A program made the translations under genes and the position numbers. 64,000 bases of DNA. Source: Clytia hemisphaerica. Lineage: Eukaryota > Cnidaria > Hydrozoa > Leptothecata > Clytiidae. Position 1 is the stretch's first letter, and the number at the start of each line of letters is the position of its first letter. Where the stretch lies: the NCBI GenBank assembly GCA_902728285.1, contig CACVBU010000681.1, forward strand, positions 1,190,046-1,254,045, in the 5' to 3' direction. This document shows, piece by piece, positions 32,884 through 46,335 of this stretch. The notes under the pieces were generated by a model. That model worked only from the letters and a program-made list of their open reading frames with translations. It had not been told where the DNA came from and did not search any database.

Positions 32884-35111
32884 TATCCACATCATGAATT
32901 TTTGACAAAAAGTTTTAACTCGATTACGTTTAGTAAAGCCGCTATCACCATTCAAGAATTTCGTAGTAGAATAGGCTGTCATTGAATCATGAGCGGAAGT
33001 AAGGATTTTGAAATAGGATACCAGTCGTTTAGGTTTTATAATCATCGGCATTTTGTAAATGTATCTGAGCAATACGTCTACATAAGTATAAGATCATAAG
33101 TATATACAGAAATGATGGAAGAGATTCGATTCTTTTCATGATATAGGCATCTCTCACACCCCCCTGGCATCATGATAAAATTAAAAATAATGTCTTGAGC
33201 TCCTGGTTCCCCGAAGCTAAAGAACCTTGCTCAATTTGTTGATACCAAGAAGTTCAAACGAAGTTTGATATCAAATGGATAAAGCATACTCAGTATACAC
33301 CATTTCATATGTAATTCCATTTGCTACAATGTCTAAGTATCTACTGCAACATCTTCAACCTGTTCCTCAGCAAGAACAGCATCAGTAGGCATAATTAGTC
33401 TGATTCAAAACTGCAAAAAAAGTGATCGACCAGCCAGCAAATATTACGAACGATTACCAGAGGCTTTACTAAACGTTCAAAACATGTTTTTTTTTAATTC
33501 ATTAATAAGAACTTCAAAAAAATCTATGTAAAGTGCTTCATGAAATGGCAAAACCACTTTTAAAATCCGTCCACAATTAAGTATTTTGAAGTAATACAAC
33601 TTGGTAACCATAGCAACAACGTCGCCATGGTTAACATTCTCGTGACAAATAAATTCTACCATCCAAAGATATAACCCATAGTTTAAATTCTAACTCTACC
33701 TACGAGGTAAAACAACCGAATGTAGGTAATCTCAGACTTTTCCAAACTGGCTAGTGTGCTGAATGAAAAAGCAAAGTGCTTTCCTTCAATTAGTGATTCG
33801 TGAGTATCTTATTACAGCGCTGTGAACGAATAAACGCTAAAGAGTAAATGTTTGTATAGCTCCGGCCGCAAAAATCTCTCATCCAGGAAACTTGTAGCTC
33901 TTTCATTGTCCGGTTTATAAGAAGATTAGCTAAGAGAGAGTAGGCCTCCAGTCTAATCCGGATATTTTGATATTTGATTAAAGACCTTTTGAAATTTTTC
34001 CCGTAGCTTTCAAAAATTGCAGCATATTGTCAATTTATCAAATACCTGAAAGATTGTCTTGACGTAATTTAAGCTTTTGTGTAATAGGCGTCTAAATATA
34101 TTTCACATGTTGGCACGCAGTCGTGGTATACTTCTGTATCTCATGAAGTCATACAAGTAAAGTAAAACCCCCATAGCTGGAAATATATCCTCCTTTCAGA
34201 TAACTAAAGTTGAAAAAATCACTATAATTCGAATATATTCTAGGTCTTGGTGCGTGTTTCAGATATGTAGACTTCACTGCATGTATAAAAAAAACCTATA
34301 CCTTGTTGCTAGTGGAAAATCAGAAGGTGGAATACTTTTTTTGCAAACTTTTTTTTCGTTTTTGCAAACCGAATATTACAGAACAGTCCAAACAGCATAT
34401 ATACAAAATAACATTAGTAAACCCAGTAAATAAGTTCGAGAGTTTGAGAGCTACCCGCAAAATGATTTCCTGAACGTGTCTTGGAAATGATTTGAAACCA
34501 TCAACCTCTAAATCTCTCCACCATAAGCGAATGATGCTGTCCCTGTCAAAAAAAGTCTCTTTGATATCAGTTAGCTCAAAAATATCCAAAAGCTCGTTTT
34601 ATATCCATTAAGGTTTTTGCAAAAATTTTCTATAAGTGAATATTTCAAAAGATTAATGTTTTGCACCTATGTGTACTGTTTGATTTACTACATGGTAATC
34701 AACCTTCAAATGTGTATTCTTTCAATGAAAATTCACGAAGAGGCGAAAAACATAAAGAAACATAAATTTCGCTTGCAGCCCTAGGAGCGGTATAAGCCAT
34801 TCAGATACATCTATAAGACATCTTTCCTTTTAATAATGCAGCAAATATTGTACTCCGAATGAATATAGAAGCACCCCTGTGGCACAGACCTGATTGAAAT
34901 TTGGTCACTGATGAGAGAAAATTTCCGAAATCTTCATCCGGCCTTATTGGCATCCCTGTCTCATTCCCATTTGGGCAGACGTTAAGGTTCTATCCTAATA
35001 ACTATTATTTCATTTCTAAGCTTTAAATGAGAAGAACACGAAATGATAATCACGATTCCTTCATCTTATCCCTACCAGTCAAAAAGTCTTACCTTATCAC
35101 TGATACAGGGG
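32884..35111. other. mostly non-coding; one possible exon at 34,460-34,589 (minus)
   Basis: A minus-strand segment reads FELTDIKETFFDRDSIIRLW... and ends QEIILR before a possible donor GTAGCT. It looks protein-like but I do not recognise it and could not join it to neighbours in phase. The rest shows short random frames. Confidence 0.25.
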
Positions 35112-35119
35112 TGAAGGAG

Positions 35120-35199
35120 CCCGGGGGCATTTAAGCAGGGTCCACTTTTCAAACTCAAGCGGCAAGTCCCCGTCGATCGTCAAGGTCAGTCCCCCCGGA
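35120..35199. mobile_element. minimal poly-G family MITE
   Basis: 80 bp from CCCGGGGGCATTTAAG to CCCCCCGGA, with imperfect 8-bp flanks TGAAGGAG/CGAAGGAG (one mismatch). Shortest family member here. Confidence 0.45.
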
Positions 35200-35209
35200 C
35201 GAAGGAGTA

Positions 35210-37768
35210 ACATTACGTAATTAGACGCCAGAATATCGAAAAACAACTTGTAGCCACTAAATTCTTATAATGAGATAAATTCCCTCCTGAGCGTCTCATC
35301 CAGATATTTTCATTATTTTTAAAGATCTAAATACATCCTTTGGAAATACCGTGATTTCCAACTGAAAGAGGACCTTTTTTTTAGACTGTGCTACAAAGAT
35401 CAATATTTATTTCTCATTGATCAACTAACATAAATACCTTTGAACTGTGAAGTCTTTTACAATCTAACATAGTAGATGTAGTGTTATTTCGTAATCGATT
35501 GTTCAGTGAAATGTGATGCTTAGCTTAGCATGTCTCATCATTAAGAAGTCTGTATCAAAAGTATGTAGACGCATTTATTTTTCAGCATTTTTTCAGCACC
35601 CACTTATGTTATATTGAAAGAAGACTATACACCATTGGAAAGATATTCTTGAGGAGAACAATATGAAGCGACAACTCTGAGTTTGAAATGAGCATTTGTC
35701 AATTAATATCATAATATAATAGATTAAATATTTCTAACATACAAGTGCAGGATACCCAACTATCTACTACCTCCCAAATAAAGTATATTCAGCCTAAAAC
35801 TAAAGTCACCACCAAACATCTTACATCAACTAAAATGATATAAAATTCTTTCATACTGAAATGAATCAAAAAATTCTAGCTCAACCATATGTTTGGAATT
35901 AGCAAAACCTGTAAATTCCGTGTAGGGCTAAATTTTACAGATATGAGAAAGAGACTCGAAGTGAGTCGAATTATAAAAGAAGTGCGTACCATCGAACACA
36001 AACACTCTTCTCCGTATATGTTTTCAAAAGACAAGATCTTAGTACCTTTTTTACGAACAATGACTTCCCAAACACGATTTACTTCAGCTTCCAAATCATT
36101 CAAAAACAAAGTACAAGCTGTGAACAGACATTTTGCAATCTGTATATCCCATCAGCTTCATAATTTCATTTAACAGAAATAGCAAAACATAGAAAGGTAT
36201 CGAATTGATAATTGGATCTTCTTGTTGTAGTGACATTTTAACAGCGAGGTGAAGCTATTTATCTGTAAAACACTCTGTGTGGGAGAGCAATGATACCTTA
36301 TAGGGGTTCCGAAAGACATTTGATTCACTCCATCGTAACTACTAAACGAAACATCCAACAGAGAAGGTTTTAAAATGAAATTCAATTCCTAATGGTTATT
36401 TTTGGATTGATAAATCCTTAAATCCTGGAAAATCCTTTCCAGACACACCTTTAGTCCTATACGTTTTTTATAAGAACAATTTCATAAGAACACGAGGCTG
36501 AAAATAGGCCAAAATTTAAGAACAAAATAAGATGTGTGAGCCTCAGAATTCAGAAATTACTAAGATAGTTCTCATTTTAATGGATTTCATTAGATTTTAA
36601 GAAAAGAAACGAAGAACATATATAAGCCTGAAAATTAAGAATATTTAAGCATGAACCAAAATTTACTGGTGCATTTAAAAAGCGTGCATATTTGGAAAAC
36701 CGAAAAACGTACAAAAGACCATCGGGGGGAGGATGAATACTTCCTCGAATATTTCGATTAATCAGATTAATTTAGCCTAGCCTAGCCTAGCCTGTTTGAT
36801 CCCTCCCACGGGCGGTTTTATGCTTTTGAAAGAACGGCCTTGGAGAAGTTTTTCAGTCAGCAAAGAAGTGTTTAGTACATACAGGTTATATATAATCGTG
36901 TCTTTAAAAAAATTTATACGGTACTGTAGTTTGTATGATTCAGAATTGAACTGGCATATGTTTGGAGATGGTCTGAGATGGTTTCAAATCTAATCTACAA
37001 GAAGTTTTAAACGTTTGTCCAGCGAGCTGTAACACCATTCTTAAAAGAATTATTACAGCTCACCGGTTTGTGAAAGACCGAGTGAAAAGAAAAGTCTAAT
37101 CGACCGGGCACGAAATGATTATCACATACAGGTTTTAATAATCTTCGTGGAAACATATTTCATAAACCAAGTCTCAATAGTTTCCATTACAAAATCAAAA
37201 CAAGATGAAAAATTACATCGCATCCTACCCGTCTTCTCTACTTTCATTCATTTGCTTTAGTATCTGGTGAAAGTTGAGATACTTCTTTCTTTCTTTTTTG
37301 GAATGTTAAAACTGAAAAAAAATGTTTATTATCAATTCAATTTTTTTTATTTTTCGACAGATCTTTCATGCAATCTTGTCAACCTTTGAATTAAACTAAT
37401 ACAGGGACTTATTAATAATTTTGAGAATTTAAATAAAAATAGATTTTCAATGTAGGAACCCCTAGGGAGGGGTTAAACAGATGAGTCAATTTTTAAACAA
37501 ACTTAGGTATAATAAAAAAAAATTCTGAAAATTCAGTAGTGGAACACCATATGCTTAATTCAATCACACCTCCGTACTAAACACCTGATCGGACTGCCCT
37601 ACCCATACTAAAAAATCGGTAAAGAAACCCACCCTGATGAAAAAGAATGTAAAATAGGTTATTTCCTAACACATGTTACATAAAAATATTCATTAGTACA
37701 TTTTGCATGATCATAAACATCGGAGTAGGAGGAAGAATGAATTCAAAGCTATTCTATGGAAGTTGTAC
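35210..37768. other. no firm gene; possible exons at 36,302-36,392 and 36,010-36,140 (minus)
   Basis: Minus-strand segments reading LKPSLLDVSFSSYDGVNQM (donor AG|GTATCA) and LFLNDLEAEVNRVWEVIV (acceptor CAG before ATTGCAAAA) look coding, but phases do not match. They may be relics of one unrecognised gene or of a transposon. A small GCCTA repeat lies at about 36,773-36,791. Confidence 0.25.
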
Positions 37769-37774
37769 CCCATG

Positions 37775-38129
37775 CATCCGTGTATGAAAACGTCCATTCG
37801 ATTTTTGGTCAATTTTCAATATTTTGAAAATTGAAAATTGATTTTTTGCAGCAATTTTCAATATTTCAAAAAGTTTAAAAATTGAATTTTGAATTTTGAT
37901 TCAATTTTAATTTTTTTTTCACGCTCAAGAAAATTGAGAATTGAATATTCATCCAATTTTCAATATTTTTCAGTCTCAAAAAAATTGAAAATATAATTTC
38001 GGTCTTATTTTTAATTTTAGAAAAAATGTTGACCTTTAAAATTTATTGAAATTCCAATAGGGATCAAAAGGGAATGGCACTAGTGAGGAGGCCTGGGAAC
38101 TAAATTCAAAACACAACCTTTTGTCTTTA
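37775..38129 (+). repeat. left terminal inverted repeat, 355 bp
   Basis: Starts CATCCGTGTATGAAAACGTC and ends CCTTTTGTCTTTA. Very AT-rich. The word CAATTTTCAATATTT occurs at 37,810, 37,852 and 37,954, and mirrored words (TTGAAAATTG) lie between them; these are candidate integrase binding sites. Confidence 0.92.
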
Positions 38130-38972
38130 ACCGCAGTTATGATACGATACAGAATACATTAATTGTTATAAGAATTTGGAACATTTATTTATAACACCCA
38201 TAAATTAGTGTCCCTGTCAAGTCCGCCCCGGTGAATAGCCCGGTGAAAAAGATGCTCTAAAATCTGTCTAAAATAGCCTAAATTTAATGCACACGGCCTG
38301 TGTGTCAGCGGTTAATTGGAAAGTTATTGTATCACCATGACGTAATTTCAACAAAAGCCTAATCATACAGTAAATGATATAAAATAAATAAGATAATAAA
38401 GAAATGTGCTTTCGACAAAAATATGATAACATAATATACTTTTTCCTTTCTTTCTTGTGAACCGCTGACCGTGCCGCTGGCCGTGCCGCTGACCTTTTTT
38501 GTCAGTCAATTTTGCATTTCCGAAAAATTTTTGTTAGCCACACCCAAAGAAGAAAAAGATGAAAAGGTGATGACGTAGATTTTACGTAAACACCTACTTT
38601 CATCTCCTGTCTCATTTTAGAAATACCCACCAGAGATATTTAAAGAATTTTCTCCCGTGTCTGTTACCATTTATTTGCTGACTATTGTGTATTGGTCGAA
38701 ACTCCATTCTAATTTGAATAGATTTTACAGGTACTTTTTCTTTGAACTTTAAATTATTTTTGCATAAACAAACGCGTATCGTTGGGTTTCTCATTTTTAC
38801 TTTCCTTTGTCACTTTCCCTATTGTTTTATACGCGCCTTCTCCTCTGATTGGTTATTTTTCAAAAGCTTTTATTTTCGGAGATATTTATAACTAGCAGAG
38901 AACGTATTTTTACAAAGCTGCCAGGTCATTTGAAAGTGTCAGGACGTCCGTGAGCTGGGTGAGTAACAAACA
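38130..38972 (+). promoter_or_regulatory. presumed promoter/5' region of the RING gene
   Basis: 843 bp between the left terminal repeat and the first ATG. Contains a short GC-rich repeat of CCGCTGRCCGTG type (38,461-38,494) and a TATTTATA-like word near 38,883. A GGTGAGT donor-like site at 38,958 suggests possible 5'-UTR splicing. Function inferred from position only. Confidence 0.35.
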
Positions 38973-41937
38973 ATGAAGACTTTCACCTTGTGTTATGGTG
39001 CGGCAGAAGTGAAATTAAGATTGAGTCAAATCAATCAACGAAACATTGGGAGATCATTCCAAGTAAGTTTTATTGTTCTGAAAAAGGGGTATAAAAGTAT
39101 GTTTGCTAAGTCCTGAAGTGATATAAGATTTCATCTGTCATATCTGAGCAATAAAGCTGGTCAATGTATTATGATATACGTAAAGGCGGAGCGGTGTAGA
39201 CACCTTAAAGTGGAAAGCTATTTTGGCCCTACTACATATCTCGATTCCACTAGAAAAAAAATGAATTTAGGATTTCTTTTTTTTCTGTTATTTTTTACGG
39301 TTTTTTCAAAATCCATTGCATCTCCGGGGTGTGCTGTTTCGAGACGAAAAATGGATTTTTCGGACAATATTTTTTATATTTCGTAAAAAAAATTTTGATT
39401 CTGTCAGAGATGAAAAGGCTAAAAATGACAAAACGTCGACCTTGTTGATTCGTTATAAATAATTCTCTCTTTTTTTAGATTACTGATACAACTGGAATTT
39501 TCTTAAAACATGGCTCAAATGCCGAATTCACCAACGATCATGCAAACTTCGACCTCGGAGACTATGCGGACAAAACGATTTTCAATGTGTGTATAAGTGG
39601 CGTTCCTCAAGCATCCCAATCCCAGCCTCAACCATCAAGCAGCACTGATGTAACATCATCCACCCCGGCTACCAATTCAGCACAACAATCCACACCAAGA
39701 CAGCCACCATCTAGTCTCCAGAGAATAGCCAGAAAACCGTTAGCCACTGTGAAAGTCGTCAGAGCTGATGTAGGCGAAAATGGAAAGCCGACAAACGTCC
39801 ACTTTCACAATTTAAGCGTACATGTGAATTTGTACTCGGAGGAACAAGCTAATATTCCTTTCATACTTGGCAAAGTTAACGAAGAAATAAACGATGATTA
39901 TGATTTAGTTCTTGTCGGCGCAAATGGATTGTCCTACTATGATCAAGAAGGAACCAGAGGTTTGTAAAAACTTTTCAACTTAAATCATCGTTTCATTATG
40001 AAAAATTCTAACTAGACTTTTATCCACCTCAGGGAATAGGTTTATGCGAATTTGGCCGTGGTGGTGGCATTTATCTAATTCTATAACCCTGTCTCTGTAC
40101 CCCAGTGGGTATCGAAAAACTCAGCGAGGTGAAATTTTATAACTTTCTAATCCGCTGGAGTGGGTCAAACGATTAAGTTTTTTCAATGGGGTCATGAAAT
40201 TCTATTTGTTCTTCCATCATATTTTTAGTGGGGTGGCTCTTTTAAATTTTTAACTTTACCAGACAAGGGTGTTTACACACGGCTGAAGTCGCTTTAAAAC
40301 CTTGTTTACACTACAGCTAATAGTTCAGTTTTCATCTATTCCTCCGTTTTTGTTGATCAAATGGCCTGTTATGTTTTGGGGTGTCGTCTACACATAAAAT
40401 TATATTTTAAAAATATGCGTACTGTGTGCAGTAACAAAAGTGTTTACATTGCTTAAAAAATAAAAAATTATATTTCACATGAAAATGGAAAAAAGTTTTT
40501 CACTCTACTCTTATGTTTTCAAAACGTTGCGTTTTTATCAAAATTTGTCCCCAAAACGGAATTATTTTTCAGTTTTGAACGCAATCCGGAACTTTTAACT
40601 CTAGTGTAAACGAGGTTTAAGGGGCGTTGTCTAAGAAATATATTCTTTGCCACGGCATGACGTCAGAACTGGGGTACAACAGAACACTTACTAAAGATTA
40701 ATTATGTGTATTCAGTAAACATAATCTTTTAGTGAGTTAAACCATAGTGTTTGTTTTACCCTCGAAATCATTAAATCTTATTGGTTGAAAAAGATGTCAC
40801 ATGACTTTCCGTGGCAAAGAATAGACCTTTTGCTCATTATGCATTAAAAAAAACTCACTGTTGAAAAAGTCTATGTACTAAAAGTTTGTGCTAAAAAGAA
40901 ATATGGAAAAGATGTAATATGTATATTTTAATTCGAACTATACGAGTGCTATGCCTAGTACCGGGTGCGGAACTACAAAATGGTCTGACTTGCCACTACA
41001 CTAAACTACACTATATTTGAATTGGGGGGAGGAGTCGTGTTCTATAATACCTAAAATTGACTGATTTGCATTAATAAGTTCCATAAATCATTAAATTTTT
41101 CTGTGATTCCATCAAGAAAATATTTTGGCTAAATCAGGAATAAAGTGTTTTTGCAAATTCACGACCTTGAAATCAATAAAGAAAGTTCAACAAACTAACG
41201 AGAAAATCAACTAGTACTCAAATAATGAGTACAATGTTTAAGCTGGTTTAAGTGGATTTTCTAGTACTTCAAAACAAGTGACTGAACCAAGGAATACTGA
41301 ACTGAAAAACTGCTTTTGCTCCTTGTGGCCATGAAACTAAATACGTGCTATTTTTTAATTCTGCTCAGGAGTCGCATTCTGGAAAGTTGGATCCCGTAAG
41401 GTTTTTGCTGTCCCTAGAGAAGACATCAGTAATCGCAGACGTAGATCCTTAGAAGAAATCGAAACTACAAGCCCAACCCCAAATAAACGCCGGCGAAGTT
41501 TGCACGAGGAATCAACATTGGATAATGTAGTCGGTGAGTTAACAGATATAAAAGGTGCTTTAGAAACATTTAAAAAGTTGGCATTCAAACACCACTTTTC
41601 TGCTGCGTTTTTGCACTCCCTCGAAGAAGCTTTCAGCTGTTGCATTTGCCACCGATATCCTGCCTTAAAACCTATGGGCTGCCAACAATGTGGTACATTG
41701 GTGAGTTGCCAGGCCTGCTCAGATCGACACTTTGGCTCAAGTAACGTGTCAGCGAAAACGTGCCCGAAATGCAGATGCGAGAGAGGATTAGCTCATTCAT
41801 TTAGATTACGTGGATTCGACAATCTTATCGATCAGATAAAGATTATGGAAAATGAAGAATCTGATATCGACGACAATGAAGATGATGGGCTTGGTGGAGC
41901 CTTTGACGATACATTACCAGTCATTCCAGACTCATAA
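38973..41937 (+). CDS. transposon-encoded RING-like zinc protein
   Basis: Three exons in phase: 38973-39062, 39479-39959, 41369-41937, giving 379 residues. The N-terminal region (MKTFTLCYGAAEVKLRLSQ) is unrecognised. Residues about 72-110 are a Ser/Pro/Gln-rich linker. Basic NKRRRR-like clusters lie near 213-233 and could be nuclear localisation signals. A RING-like cross-brace follows at 281-325 with four Cys pairs: C281/C284, C295/C298, C304/C307, C322/C325. The tail (351-371) is acidic. Some RING proteins are ubiquitin ligases, but no such activity is shown. Its place beside the integrase inside the same terminal repeats says it belongs to the transposon. AATAAA lies at 42,049-42,054. Possible roles are DNA binding, integrase turnover or host interference. 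Confidence 0.85.
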
Positions 41938-42202
41938 ACTTTTGTCATGAACTTTTGTCACTTCAAACTTGTTTGTATAACATTACAAAAATGTAGATTT
42001 TAGATTTCCTATCTCATTTTAAAATAAGTGATATCTTTCTGTTTGTTGAAATAAATTTATTTCCTTCATTGACTCCCCATTGACTCCTGAATCTTAATGA
42101 GCGCTCTGAAATAACTAATTACTAGCCGTATGCTACTTTGAAAAGTTTTGAAAGTGATAGGGAGCCGCTATTGTAAACAGAAAGTTTTAAAGAGCATCTG
42201 AA

Positions 42203-42510
42203 CCCGGGGGGGGGAGGGGTACTTAGGCAAAAATGGATGATGGGTATGTGCGGACGGTGAGGGTCGGTTTTTTCACCTTTTAAAGTCTTTCTAAGGGTCG
42301 GAAAATTCAGGATTTTTAGGAAATTTTTTGATTTCCAGAGAAAAAATTGTAATAATGTCTCTCGGGTAAAATCAAAAATCGAAAAAAATTCAAAAAGTCT
42401 CTCTAAGGGTCATCTTTTCAGCAAAAATCAGTCTCTCTAAGGGTCAGTTTTCGGAGGTCCCGTCCGCACATACCCCTCATTCACCAACCCTAGTACCCCC
42501 CCACCCCGGG
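42203..42510. mobile_element. poly-G/poly-C-ended MITE inside the transposon
   Basis: 308 bp from CCCGGGGGGGGGAGGGGTAC to TAGTACC + C run + CCCCGGG. 8-bp duplication CATCTGAA at 42,195-42,202 and 42,511-42,518. Four degenerate AGTCTCTCTAAGGGTC words inside. Confidence 0.85.
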
Positions 42511-42518
42511 CATCTGAA

Positions 42519-43887
42519 TAAGAATTCTTCAAAAGCAAAAATTATATTTGGGTGTAGAAGGTTGATTTTAACCCATCCAGCTCCAATATTGATGTGTAGA
42601 AAATAGTATCTTGGCGTCTCAAAGGTAGGAAATTTGCATAAGGTGCAAAAAGACGATGGTTCAACGCCGTGAAGAAGAAGCTTTGCAAGCTTTGTCAGAT
42701 TTTCGAAAACCCTTTACATAACGTTGTAAACACACACGTTTTAGCGTATTAATATATAGATTTGATAATTTCGATTCCGATGTAAAAGGTCCTAAATACC
42801 GTGAAAAGCACAGCTCAAAATCATATATTTACGCTGTGCCGACGAATCGAGATTCTATTCATCGCGCAATCAGCGAAGACAAAAGTAACCATGACGACCA
42901 TCCAAGATCTTGGATGAGCGTCAAAGTCGATATTTTTATTCCCGTCGTTGAAAACACAACTTACAAAAAGTCATCAATGCTTTGTAAAAAGAGTCAGTGA
43001 TAGAGAATCATAACATAAAGTCTGTCTATTATTTCGATTCAATTAAAGTGACATTTCCATAATTAAAAGTTTAGTAATTACTGTTATACATTTGGGGATC
43101 ATGTAAAAGATTTCTTTCGAAATAAACTCATTTCAACTACACTTGGAGGTTTCTGGGGAATTCGTAAATAGTAAACTGCATACTGATACAGTCTGCTAGA
43201 CATTAATATGGTAATATTTGCTCTTCATCTTTGATTTTTTCTACAGTGATTAGATTGACACATGCGCGATAAAATTTATATTATTTGTCTTCAGAGGTTA
43301 CTATTTTCTTTGAAAACTTAACCTCTGATACTCAGGGTAGGTCCTAAAGGCTTTTGAAAATTCAATTCCCTGTAAGACTGTAATTGATACACGACTCTAC
43401 AATTTTTTTCTTTTGTCCTATTGTTTTATTTCAATCTTCTTACAAAAAAATATAATGTATTGAATTTTGATTATATTTTCGTGTGTAAATTTGATAATTA
43501 TAGTCAGGTCACAAATTTTAAGCAATATAGAAATCTTTTCACTGGGCTTTGGAGGAGCCGAAATGTTTCGGGGTTTTTTAACATTTGTCATTAAATAGGC
43601 TCGTGATAACTCCTTAATTGTACTCCTTTGTGTCTAAAGCCTTGTTTCCATCGTCCAAGTGGTTGCGAACAACCAGTAGTGAACGTTTGTATTCCATCGA
43701 TAGATAGATCGTCTTTAGAAGGGGCATTTATTCGCGAGGGAAGGGGTTATCAAATTGTTTGAATCTAACGTCAGGATTTTAGGGCTATTCTTTAGCTGAT
43801 AGAGCCAATTTTGTAACTTTAGGAAAATTTTCTTAGCTTTGATCTAGACGAAAATTGTATTATACGTGCTCTTGAAGCAATACATGA
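42519..43887. other. transposon interior, no gene seen
   Basis: Between the two convergent genes. Only short frames; no conserved segment or further clear element border. Confidence 0.45.
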
Positions 43888-44161
43888 TTACACGCTTTTT
43901 TTTTTATAAGAATGGTGTAAATCCATTTCATCATGGATATTCTTAACTTTTTTGGGAAAATCATCCTAAAATATTCTTACAGCATTCTTATTATTTGGGG
44001 GTAATTGGCAATTTATAATTTAAAATGCTCTAAAAATGACATTCTTAGCTTGAGTAGCAAAATTCCATGATGGTGATATTCTTAGCATATTCTTAATTTT
44101 TTAGCAATTTTCATCATGGACATTCTTATAAAGTGTATTCTTATAAAAAAAAAAGCGTGTA
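43888..44161. mobile_element. MITE with TTACACGCTTTTTT ends
   Basis: Left TTACACGC + T run + ATAAGAATG. Right TTCTTATAA + A run + GCGTGTA. A further inverted terminus of the same type ends at 44,539, so two elements or a composite may be present. Related to 5892-6118. Confidence 0.65.
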
Positions 44162-44609
44162 GTAGTAAAAAAATCGTACACCCCCGTCGAGGATGTCGAT
44201 TTCCTGTCCAGGGGGTTTTAAGAAAATATGGGTGGAAATCCGAGGGGATTCTCTGAATATTAGGCAATTTATTTGGAAATCCAGAGGGTGTAGCAAAAAA
44301 GATAAAAAATGTTGAATTTCCTTAGGGGAATGGCCTAAAATTTCCTTGGAAATCCAGAGGCGTAACCTCCAGAGAAATGATATATTCTCAACATGGGGAG
44401 TACGGTTTTTTTTATCAAGAGCAAGACCTGACAGTCCTCTTTTGACCGCTTTATTTCTAATTTTTTATAAAAATAGTTTTTTTTTCGTTTGTTCTAGACC
44501 CCAAATCTCACCCTGACATTCTTATAAAAAAGCGTGTAAAGCAAAAAAGTATAGAGTAAAGTTTGAAACAAAGCGCCGTTGAGCTATTCTTAAATAATAT
44601 AAACGTATA

Positions 44610-46208
44610 TTAACAAACTAACAATGCATTTGAAAGTACAATGAAATGCTGGATACAAAATAAAAATGAGGTTGTATTATGTTGTTGTACATCCGAAAAA
44701 ATAGAGTCAAAGCAACACTTTTTCGTCATTTCCGTTTCTCTCCGTATTCTCAGCTCAGCACAATGTGATAATGGATCGGTACCAAACTCGTTTTCACGAG
44801 TCAGAGTTCTGCTAGTTACGCATTCGTAATGTTCTGCAGCTTCTTCTTTTCCTAGCATGTTCGAAACCGAAGCAGCTCTGTTGTTGGAAGCCATTAAATC
44901 AATCGGTCGTCCTTTCTTAGGTATTGAATGATGATTCCATGCGTCAACAAATCTTTTCAATCCAACGTATGATACGCGACAGGTCACCCAAGAAACAGCA
45001 TACTTTGTGTATTCTGATGAGAAGTCTATGTCACCTTGTTGAATAAATCGGTTCAAAGCACTTTTTAGCGGGTAGTTAACTCGGCTATTCACTTCAACCC
45101 ACATTCGTTCGATGATATTGTTCTCAGTTGACTTTGTTGATTTAAAAGGTTCTATTGATTGGTTTCGTCGCTGGTCCCGCATCATTTCTTGAATATGACA
45201 AATCAAGACAAATTCTTTACCACCGTCAATTCTAACCTGGTCCCATAATCCATACTCCATTGCACTCTTTTTATAAATCTGATCGTAAATAACTAAGTTA
45301 TTTTTGATGGGCATGTTAGTGAATGCAACAATCATTCCGGAGAAACCATCTCGAGCCATGACGTGGGTCACTCCAAACATCACAAGCTTTTCATTCTGAT
45401 CGATATGAATTTTGTGCCCGAAATAATCAGCAGAGTAACATTTTGGATTTAAGGATCGACCAGCTGTTTCTTGTCGTTGACGCTGTGAATGAGGGTCCAG
45501 CCTTTTCAATGATTTCCCAACTTTCTCTTCGCATACATTGATTTTGTTACTTCTAAGCGCACCAGTCATCATTTTTCGACCATAACTTTTTCCAACCTAT
45601 AAAATGCAAAAAGTTAAAAAATATTCAACAATCGACCTTGATAGAAAAATATGTCAATTTCCCAGATTCACTTAAATAAAATCGATTAGCTTATTTCCTA
45701 CTATTTGTAATGTGTTTATATGACCATTATTCCATTATATTTTCCTTACAAACACCCATTGGAAAATATCTATGACATTACAAAGAATGACAAAGAACAT
45801 CAAAATAAAAAATGGTGTCTAAATGAATACTACAGGGTTCTATGTCCAGCCCATGTCCAGACACTGCTTCATTGCCAAAAACACAAGAATCTCAAATATG
45901 TTAATTGTTCAAAGTTCCAGTGACACGCTTTATCATCGCGAAGTCTGTTTAATGGAAACATGTTACAAACTACACAAATATCAGTGAAATTTCTCAATGC
46001 ATACCTTTAGAAGCTCCTTCTTTACAATATTATCTACTTGGTCTCTTCCAAACAATCTTTTCTTGTCAATTTGATTGTCATTGCAGAATCGTCTTACAGA
46101 TCTTGCTGAAAATCCTCTTCTAGTAGTTGCTTCAGATGTCAGTATTCTTGAAATTTCTTCGTACGTTTTACCAGCAAGCACCAGCTTCTTAACACGATCA
46201 AGCTCCAT
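44610..46208 (-). CDS. IS3-like DDE integrase/transposase
   Basis: Two exons, 46208-46005 and 45596-44610, joined in phase 0 (LLK then VGKSYGRKMM), 396 residues. Start chosen at MELDRVKKLV; the frame is open to 46,313 but the extension is hydrophobic and AT-biased, probably UTR. Residues 1-68 look like a helix-turn-helix region (GFSARSVRRFCNDNQI). The core is an rve/integrase fold: D134 in HKIHIDQNEK, D192 in VRIDGGKEF, E231 in ENNIIERMW, with 38 residues between the last two. IS3-type integrases cut and join transposon ends using this triad with metal ions. Length and C-terminus (IFSDVQQHNTTSFLF) match intact family members from fish and invertebrates as I recall them. No stop or frameshift seen. 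Confidence 0.92.
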
Positions 46209-46335
46209 CCTTTGCGTTTTTATCTTAACGAATAAGCACTTTTCAAAACTTGCTTCAACAACAAAATATAAAATAAAATATAACAATCGAACAATGAATA
46301 ATTTAAAAATCATTGTTCTCTTGCTCCCAGATCCC

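Noticed and set aside
44641-44829. Plus-strand frame over the integrase C-terminus
   Set aside because: Antisense of the integrase exon.
46209-46313. Integrase N-terminal extension above the chosen ATG
   Set aside because: The residues are hydrophobic, AT-biased and unlike the family; MELDRVKKLV is the likelier start.
38130-46335. Tandem or CRISPR-like arrays inside the transposon
   Set aside because: No regularly spaced identical repeats; only MITE-internal degenerate words.
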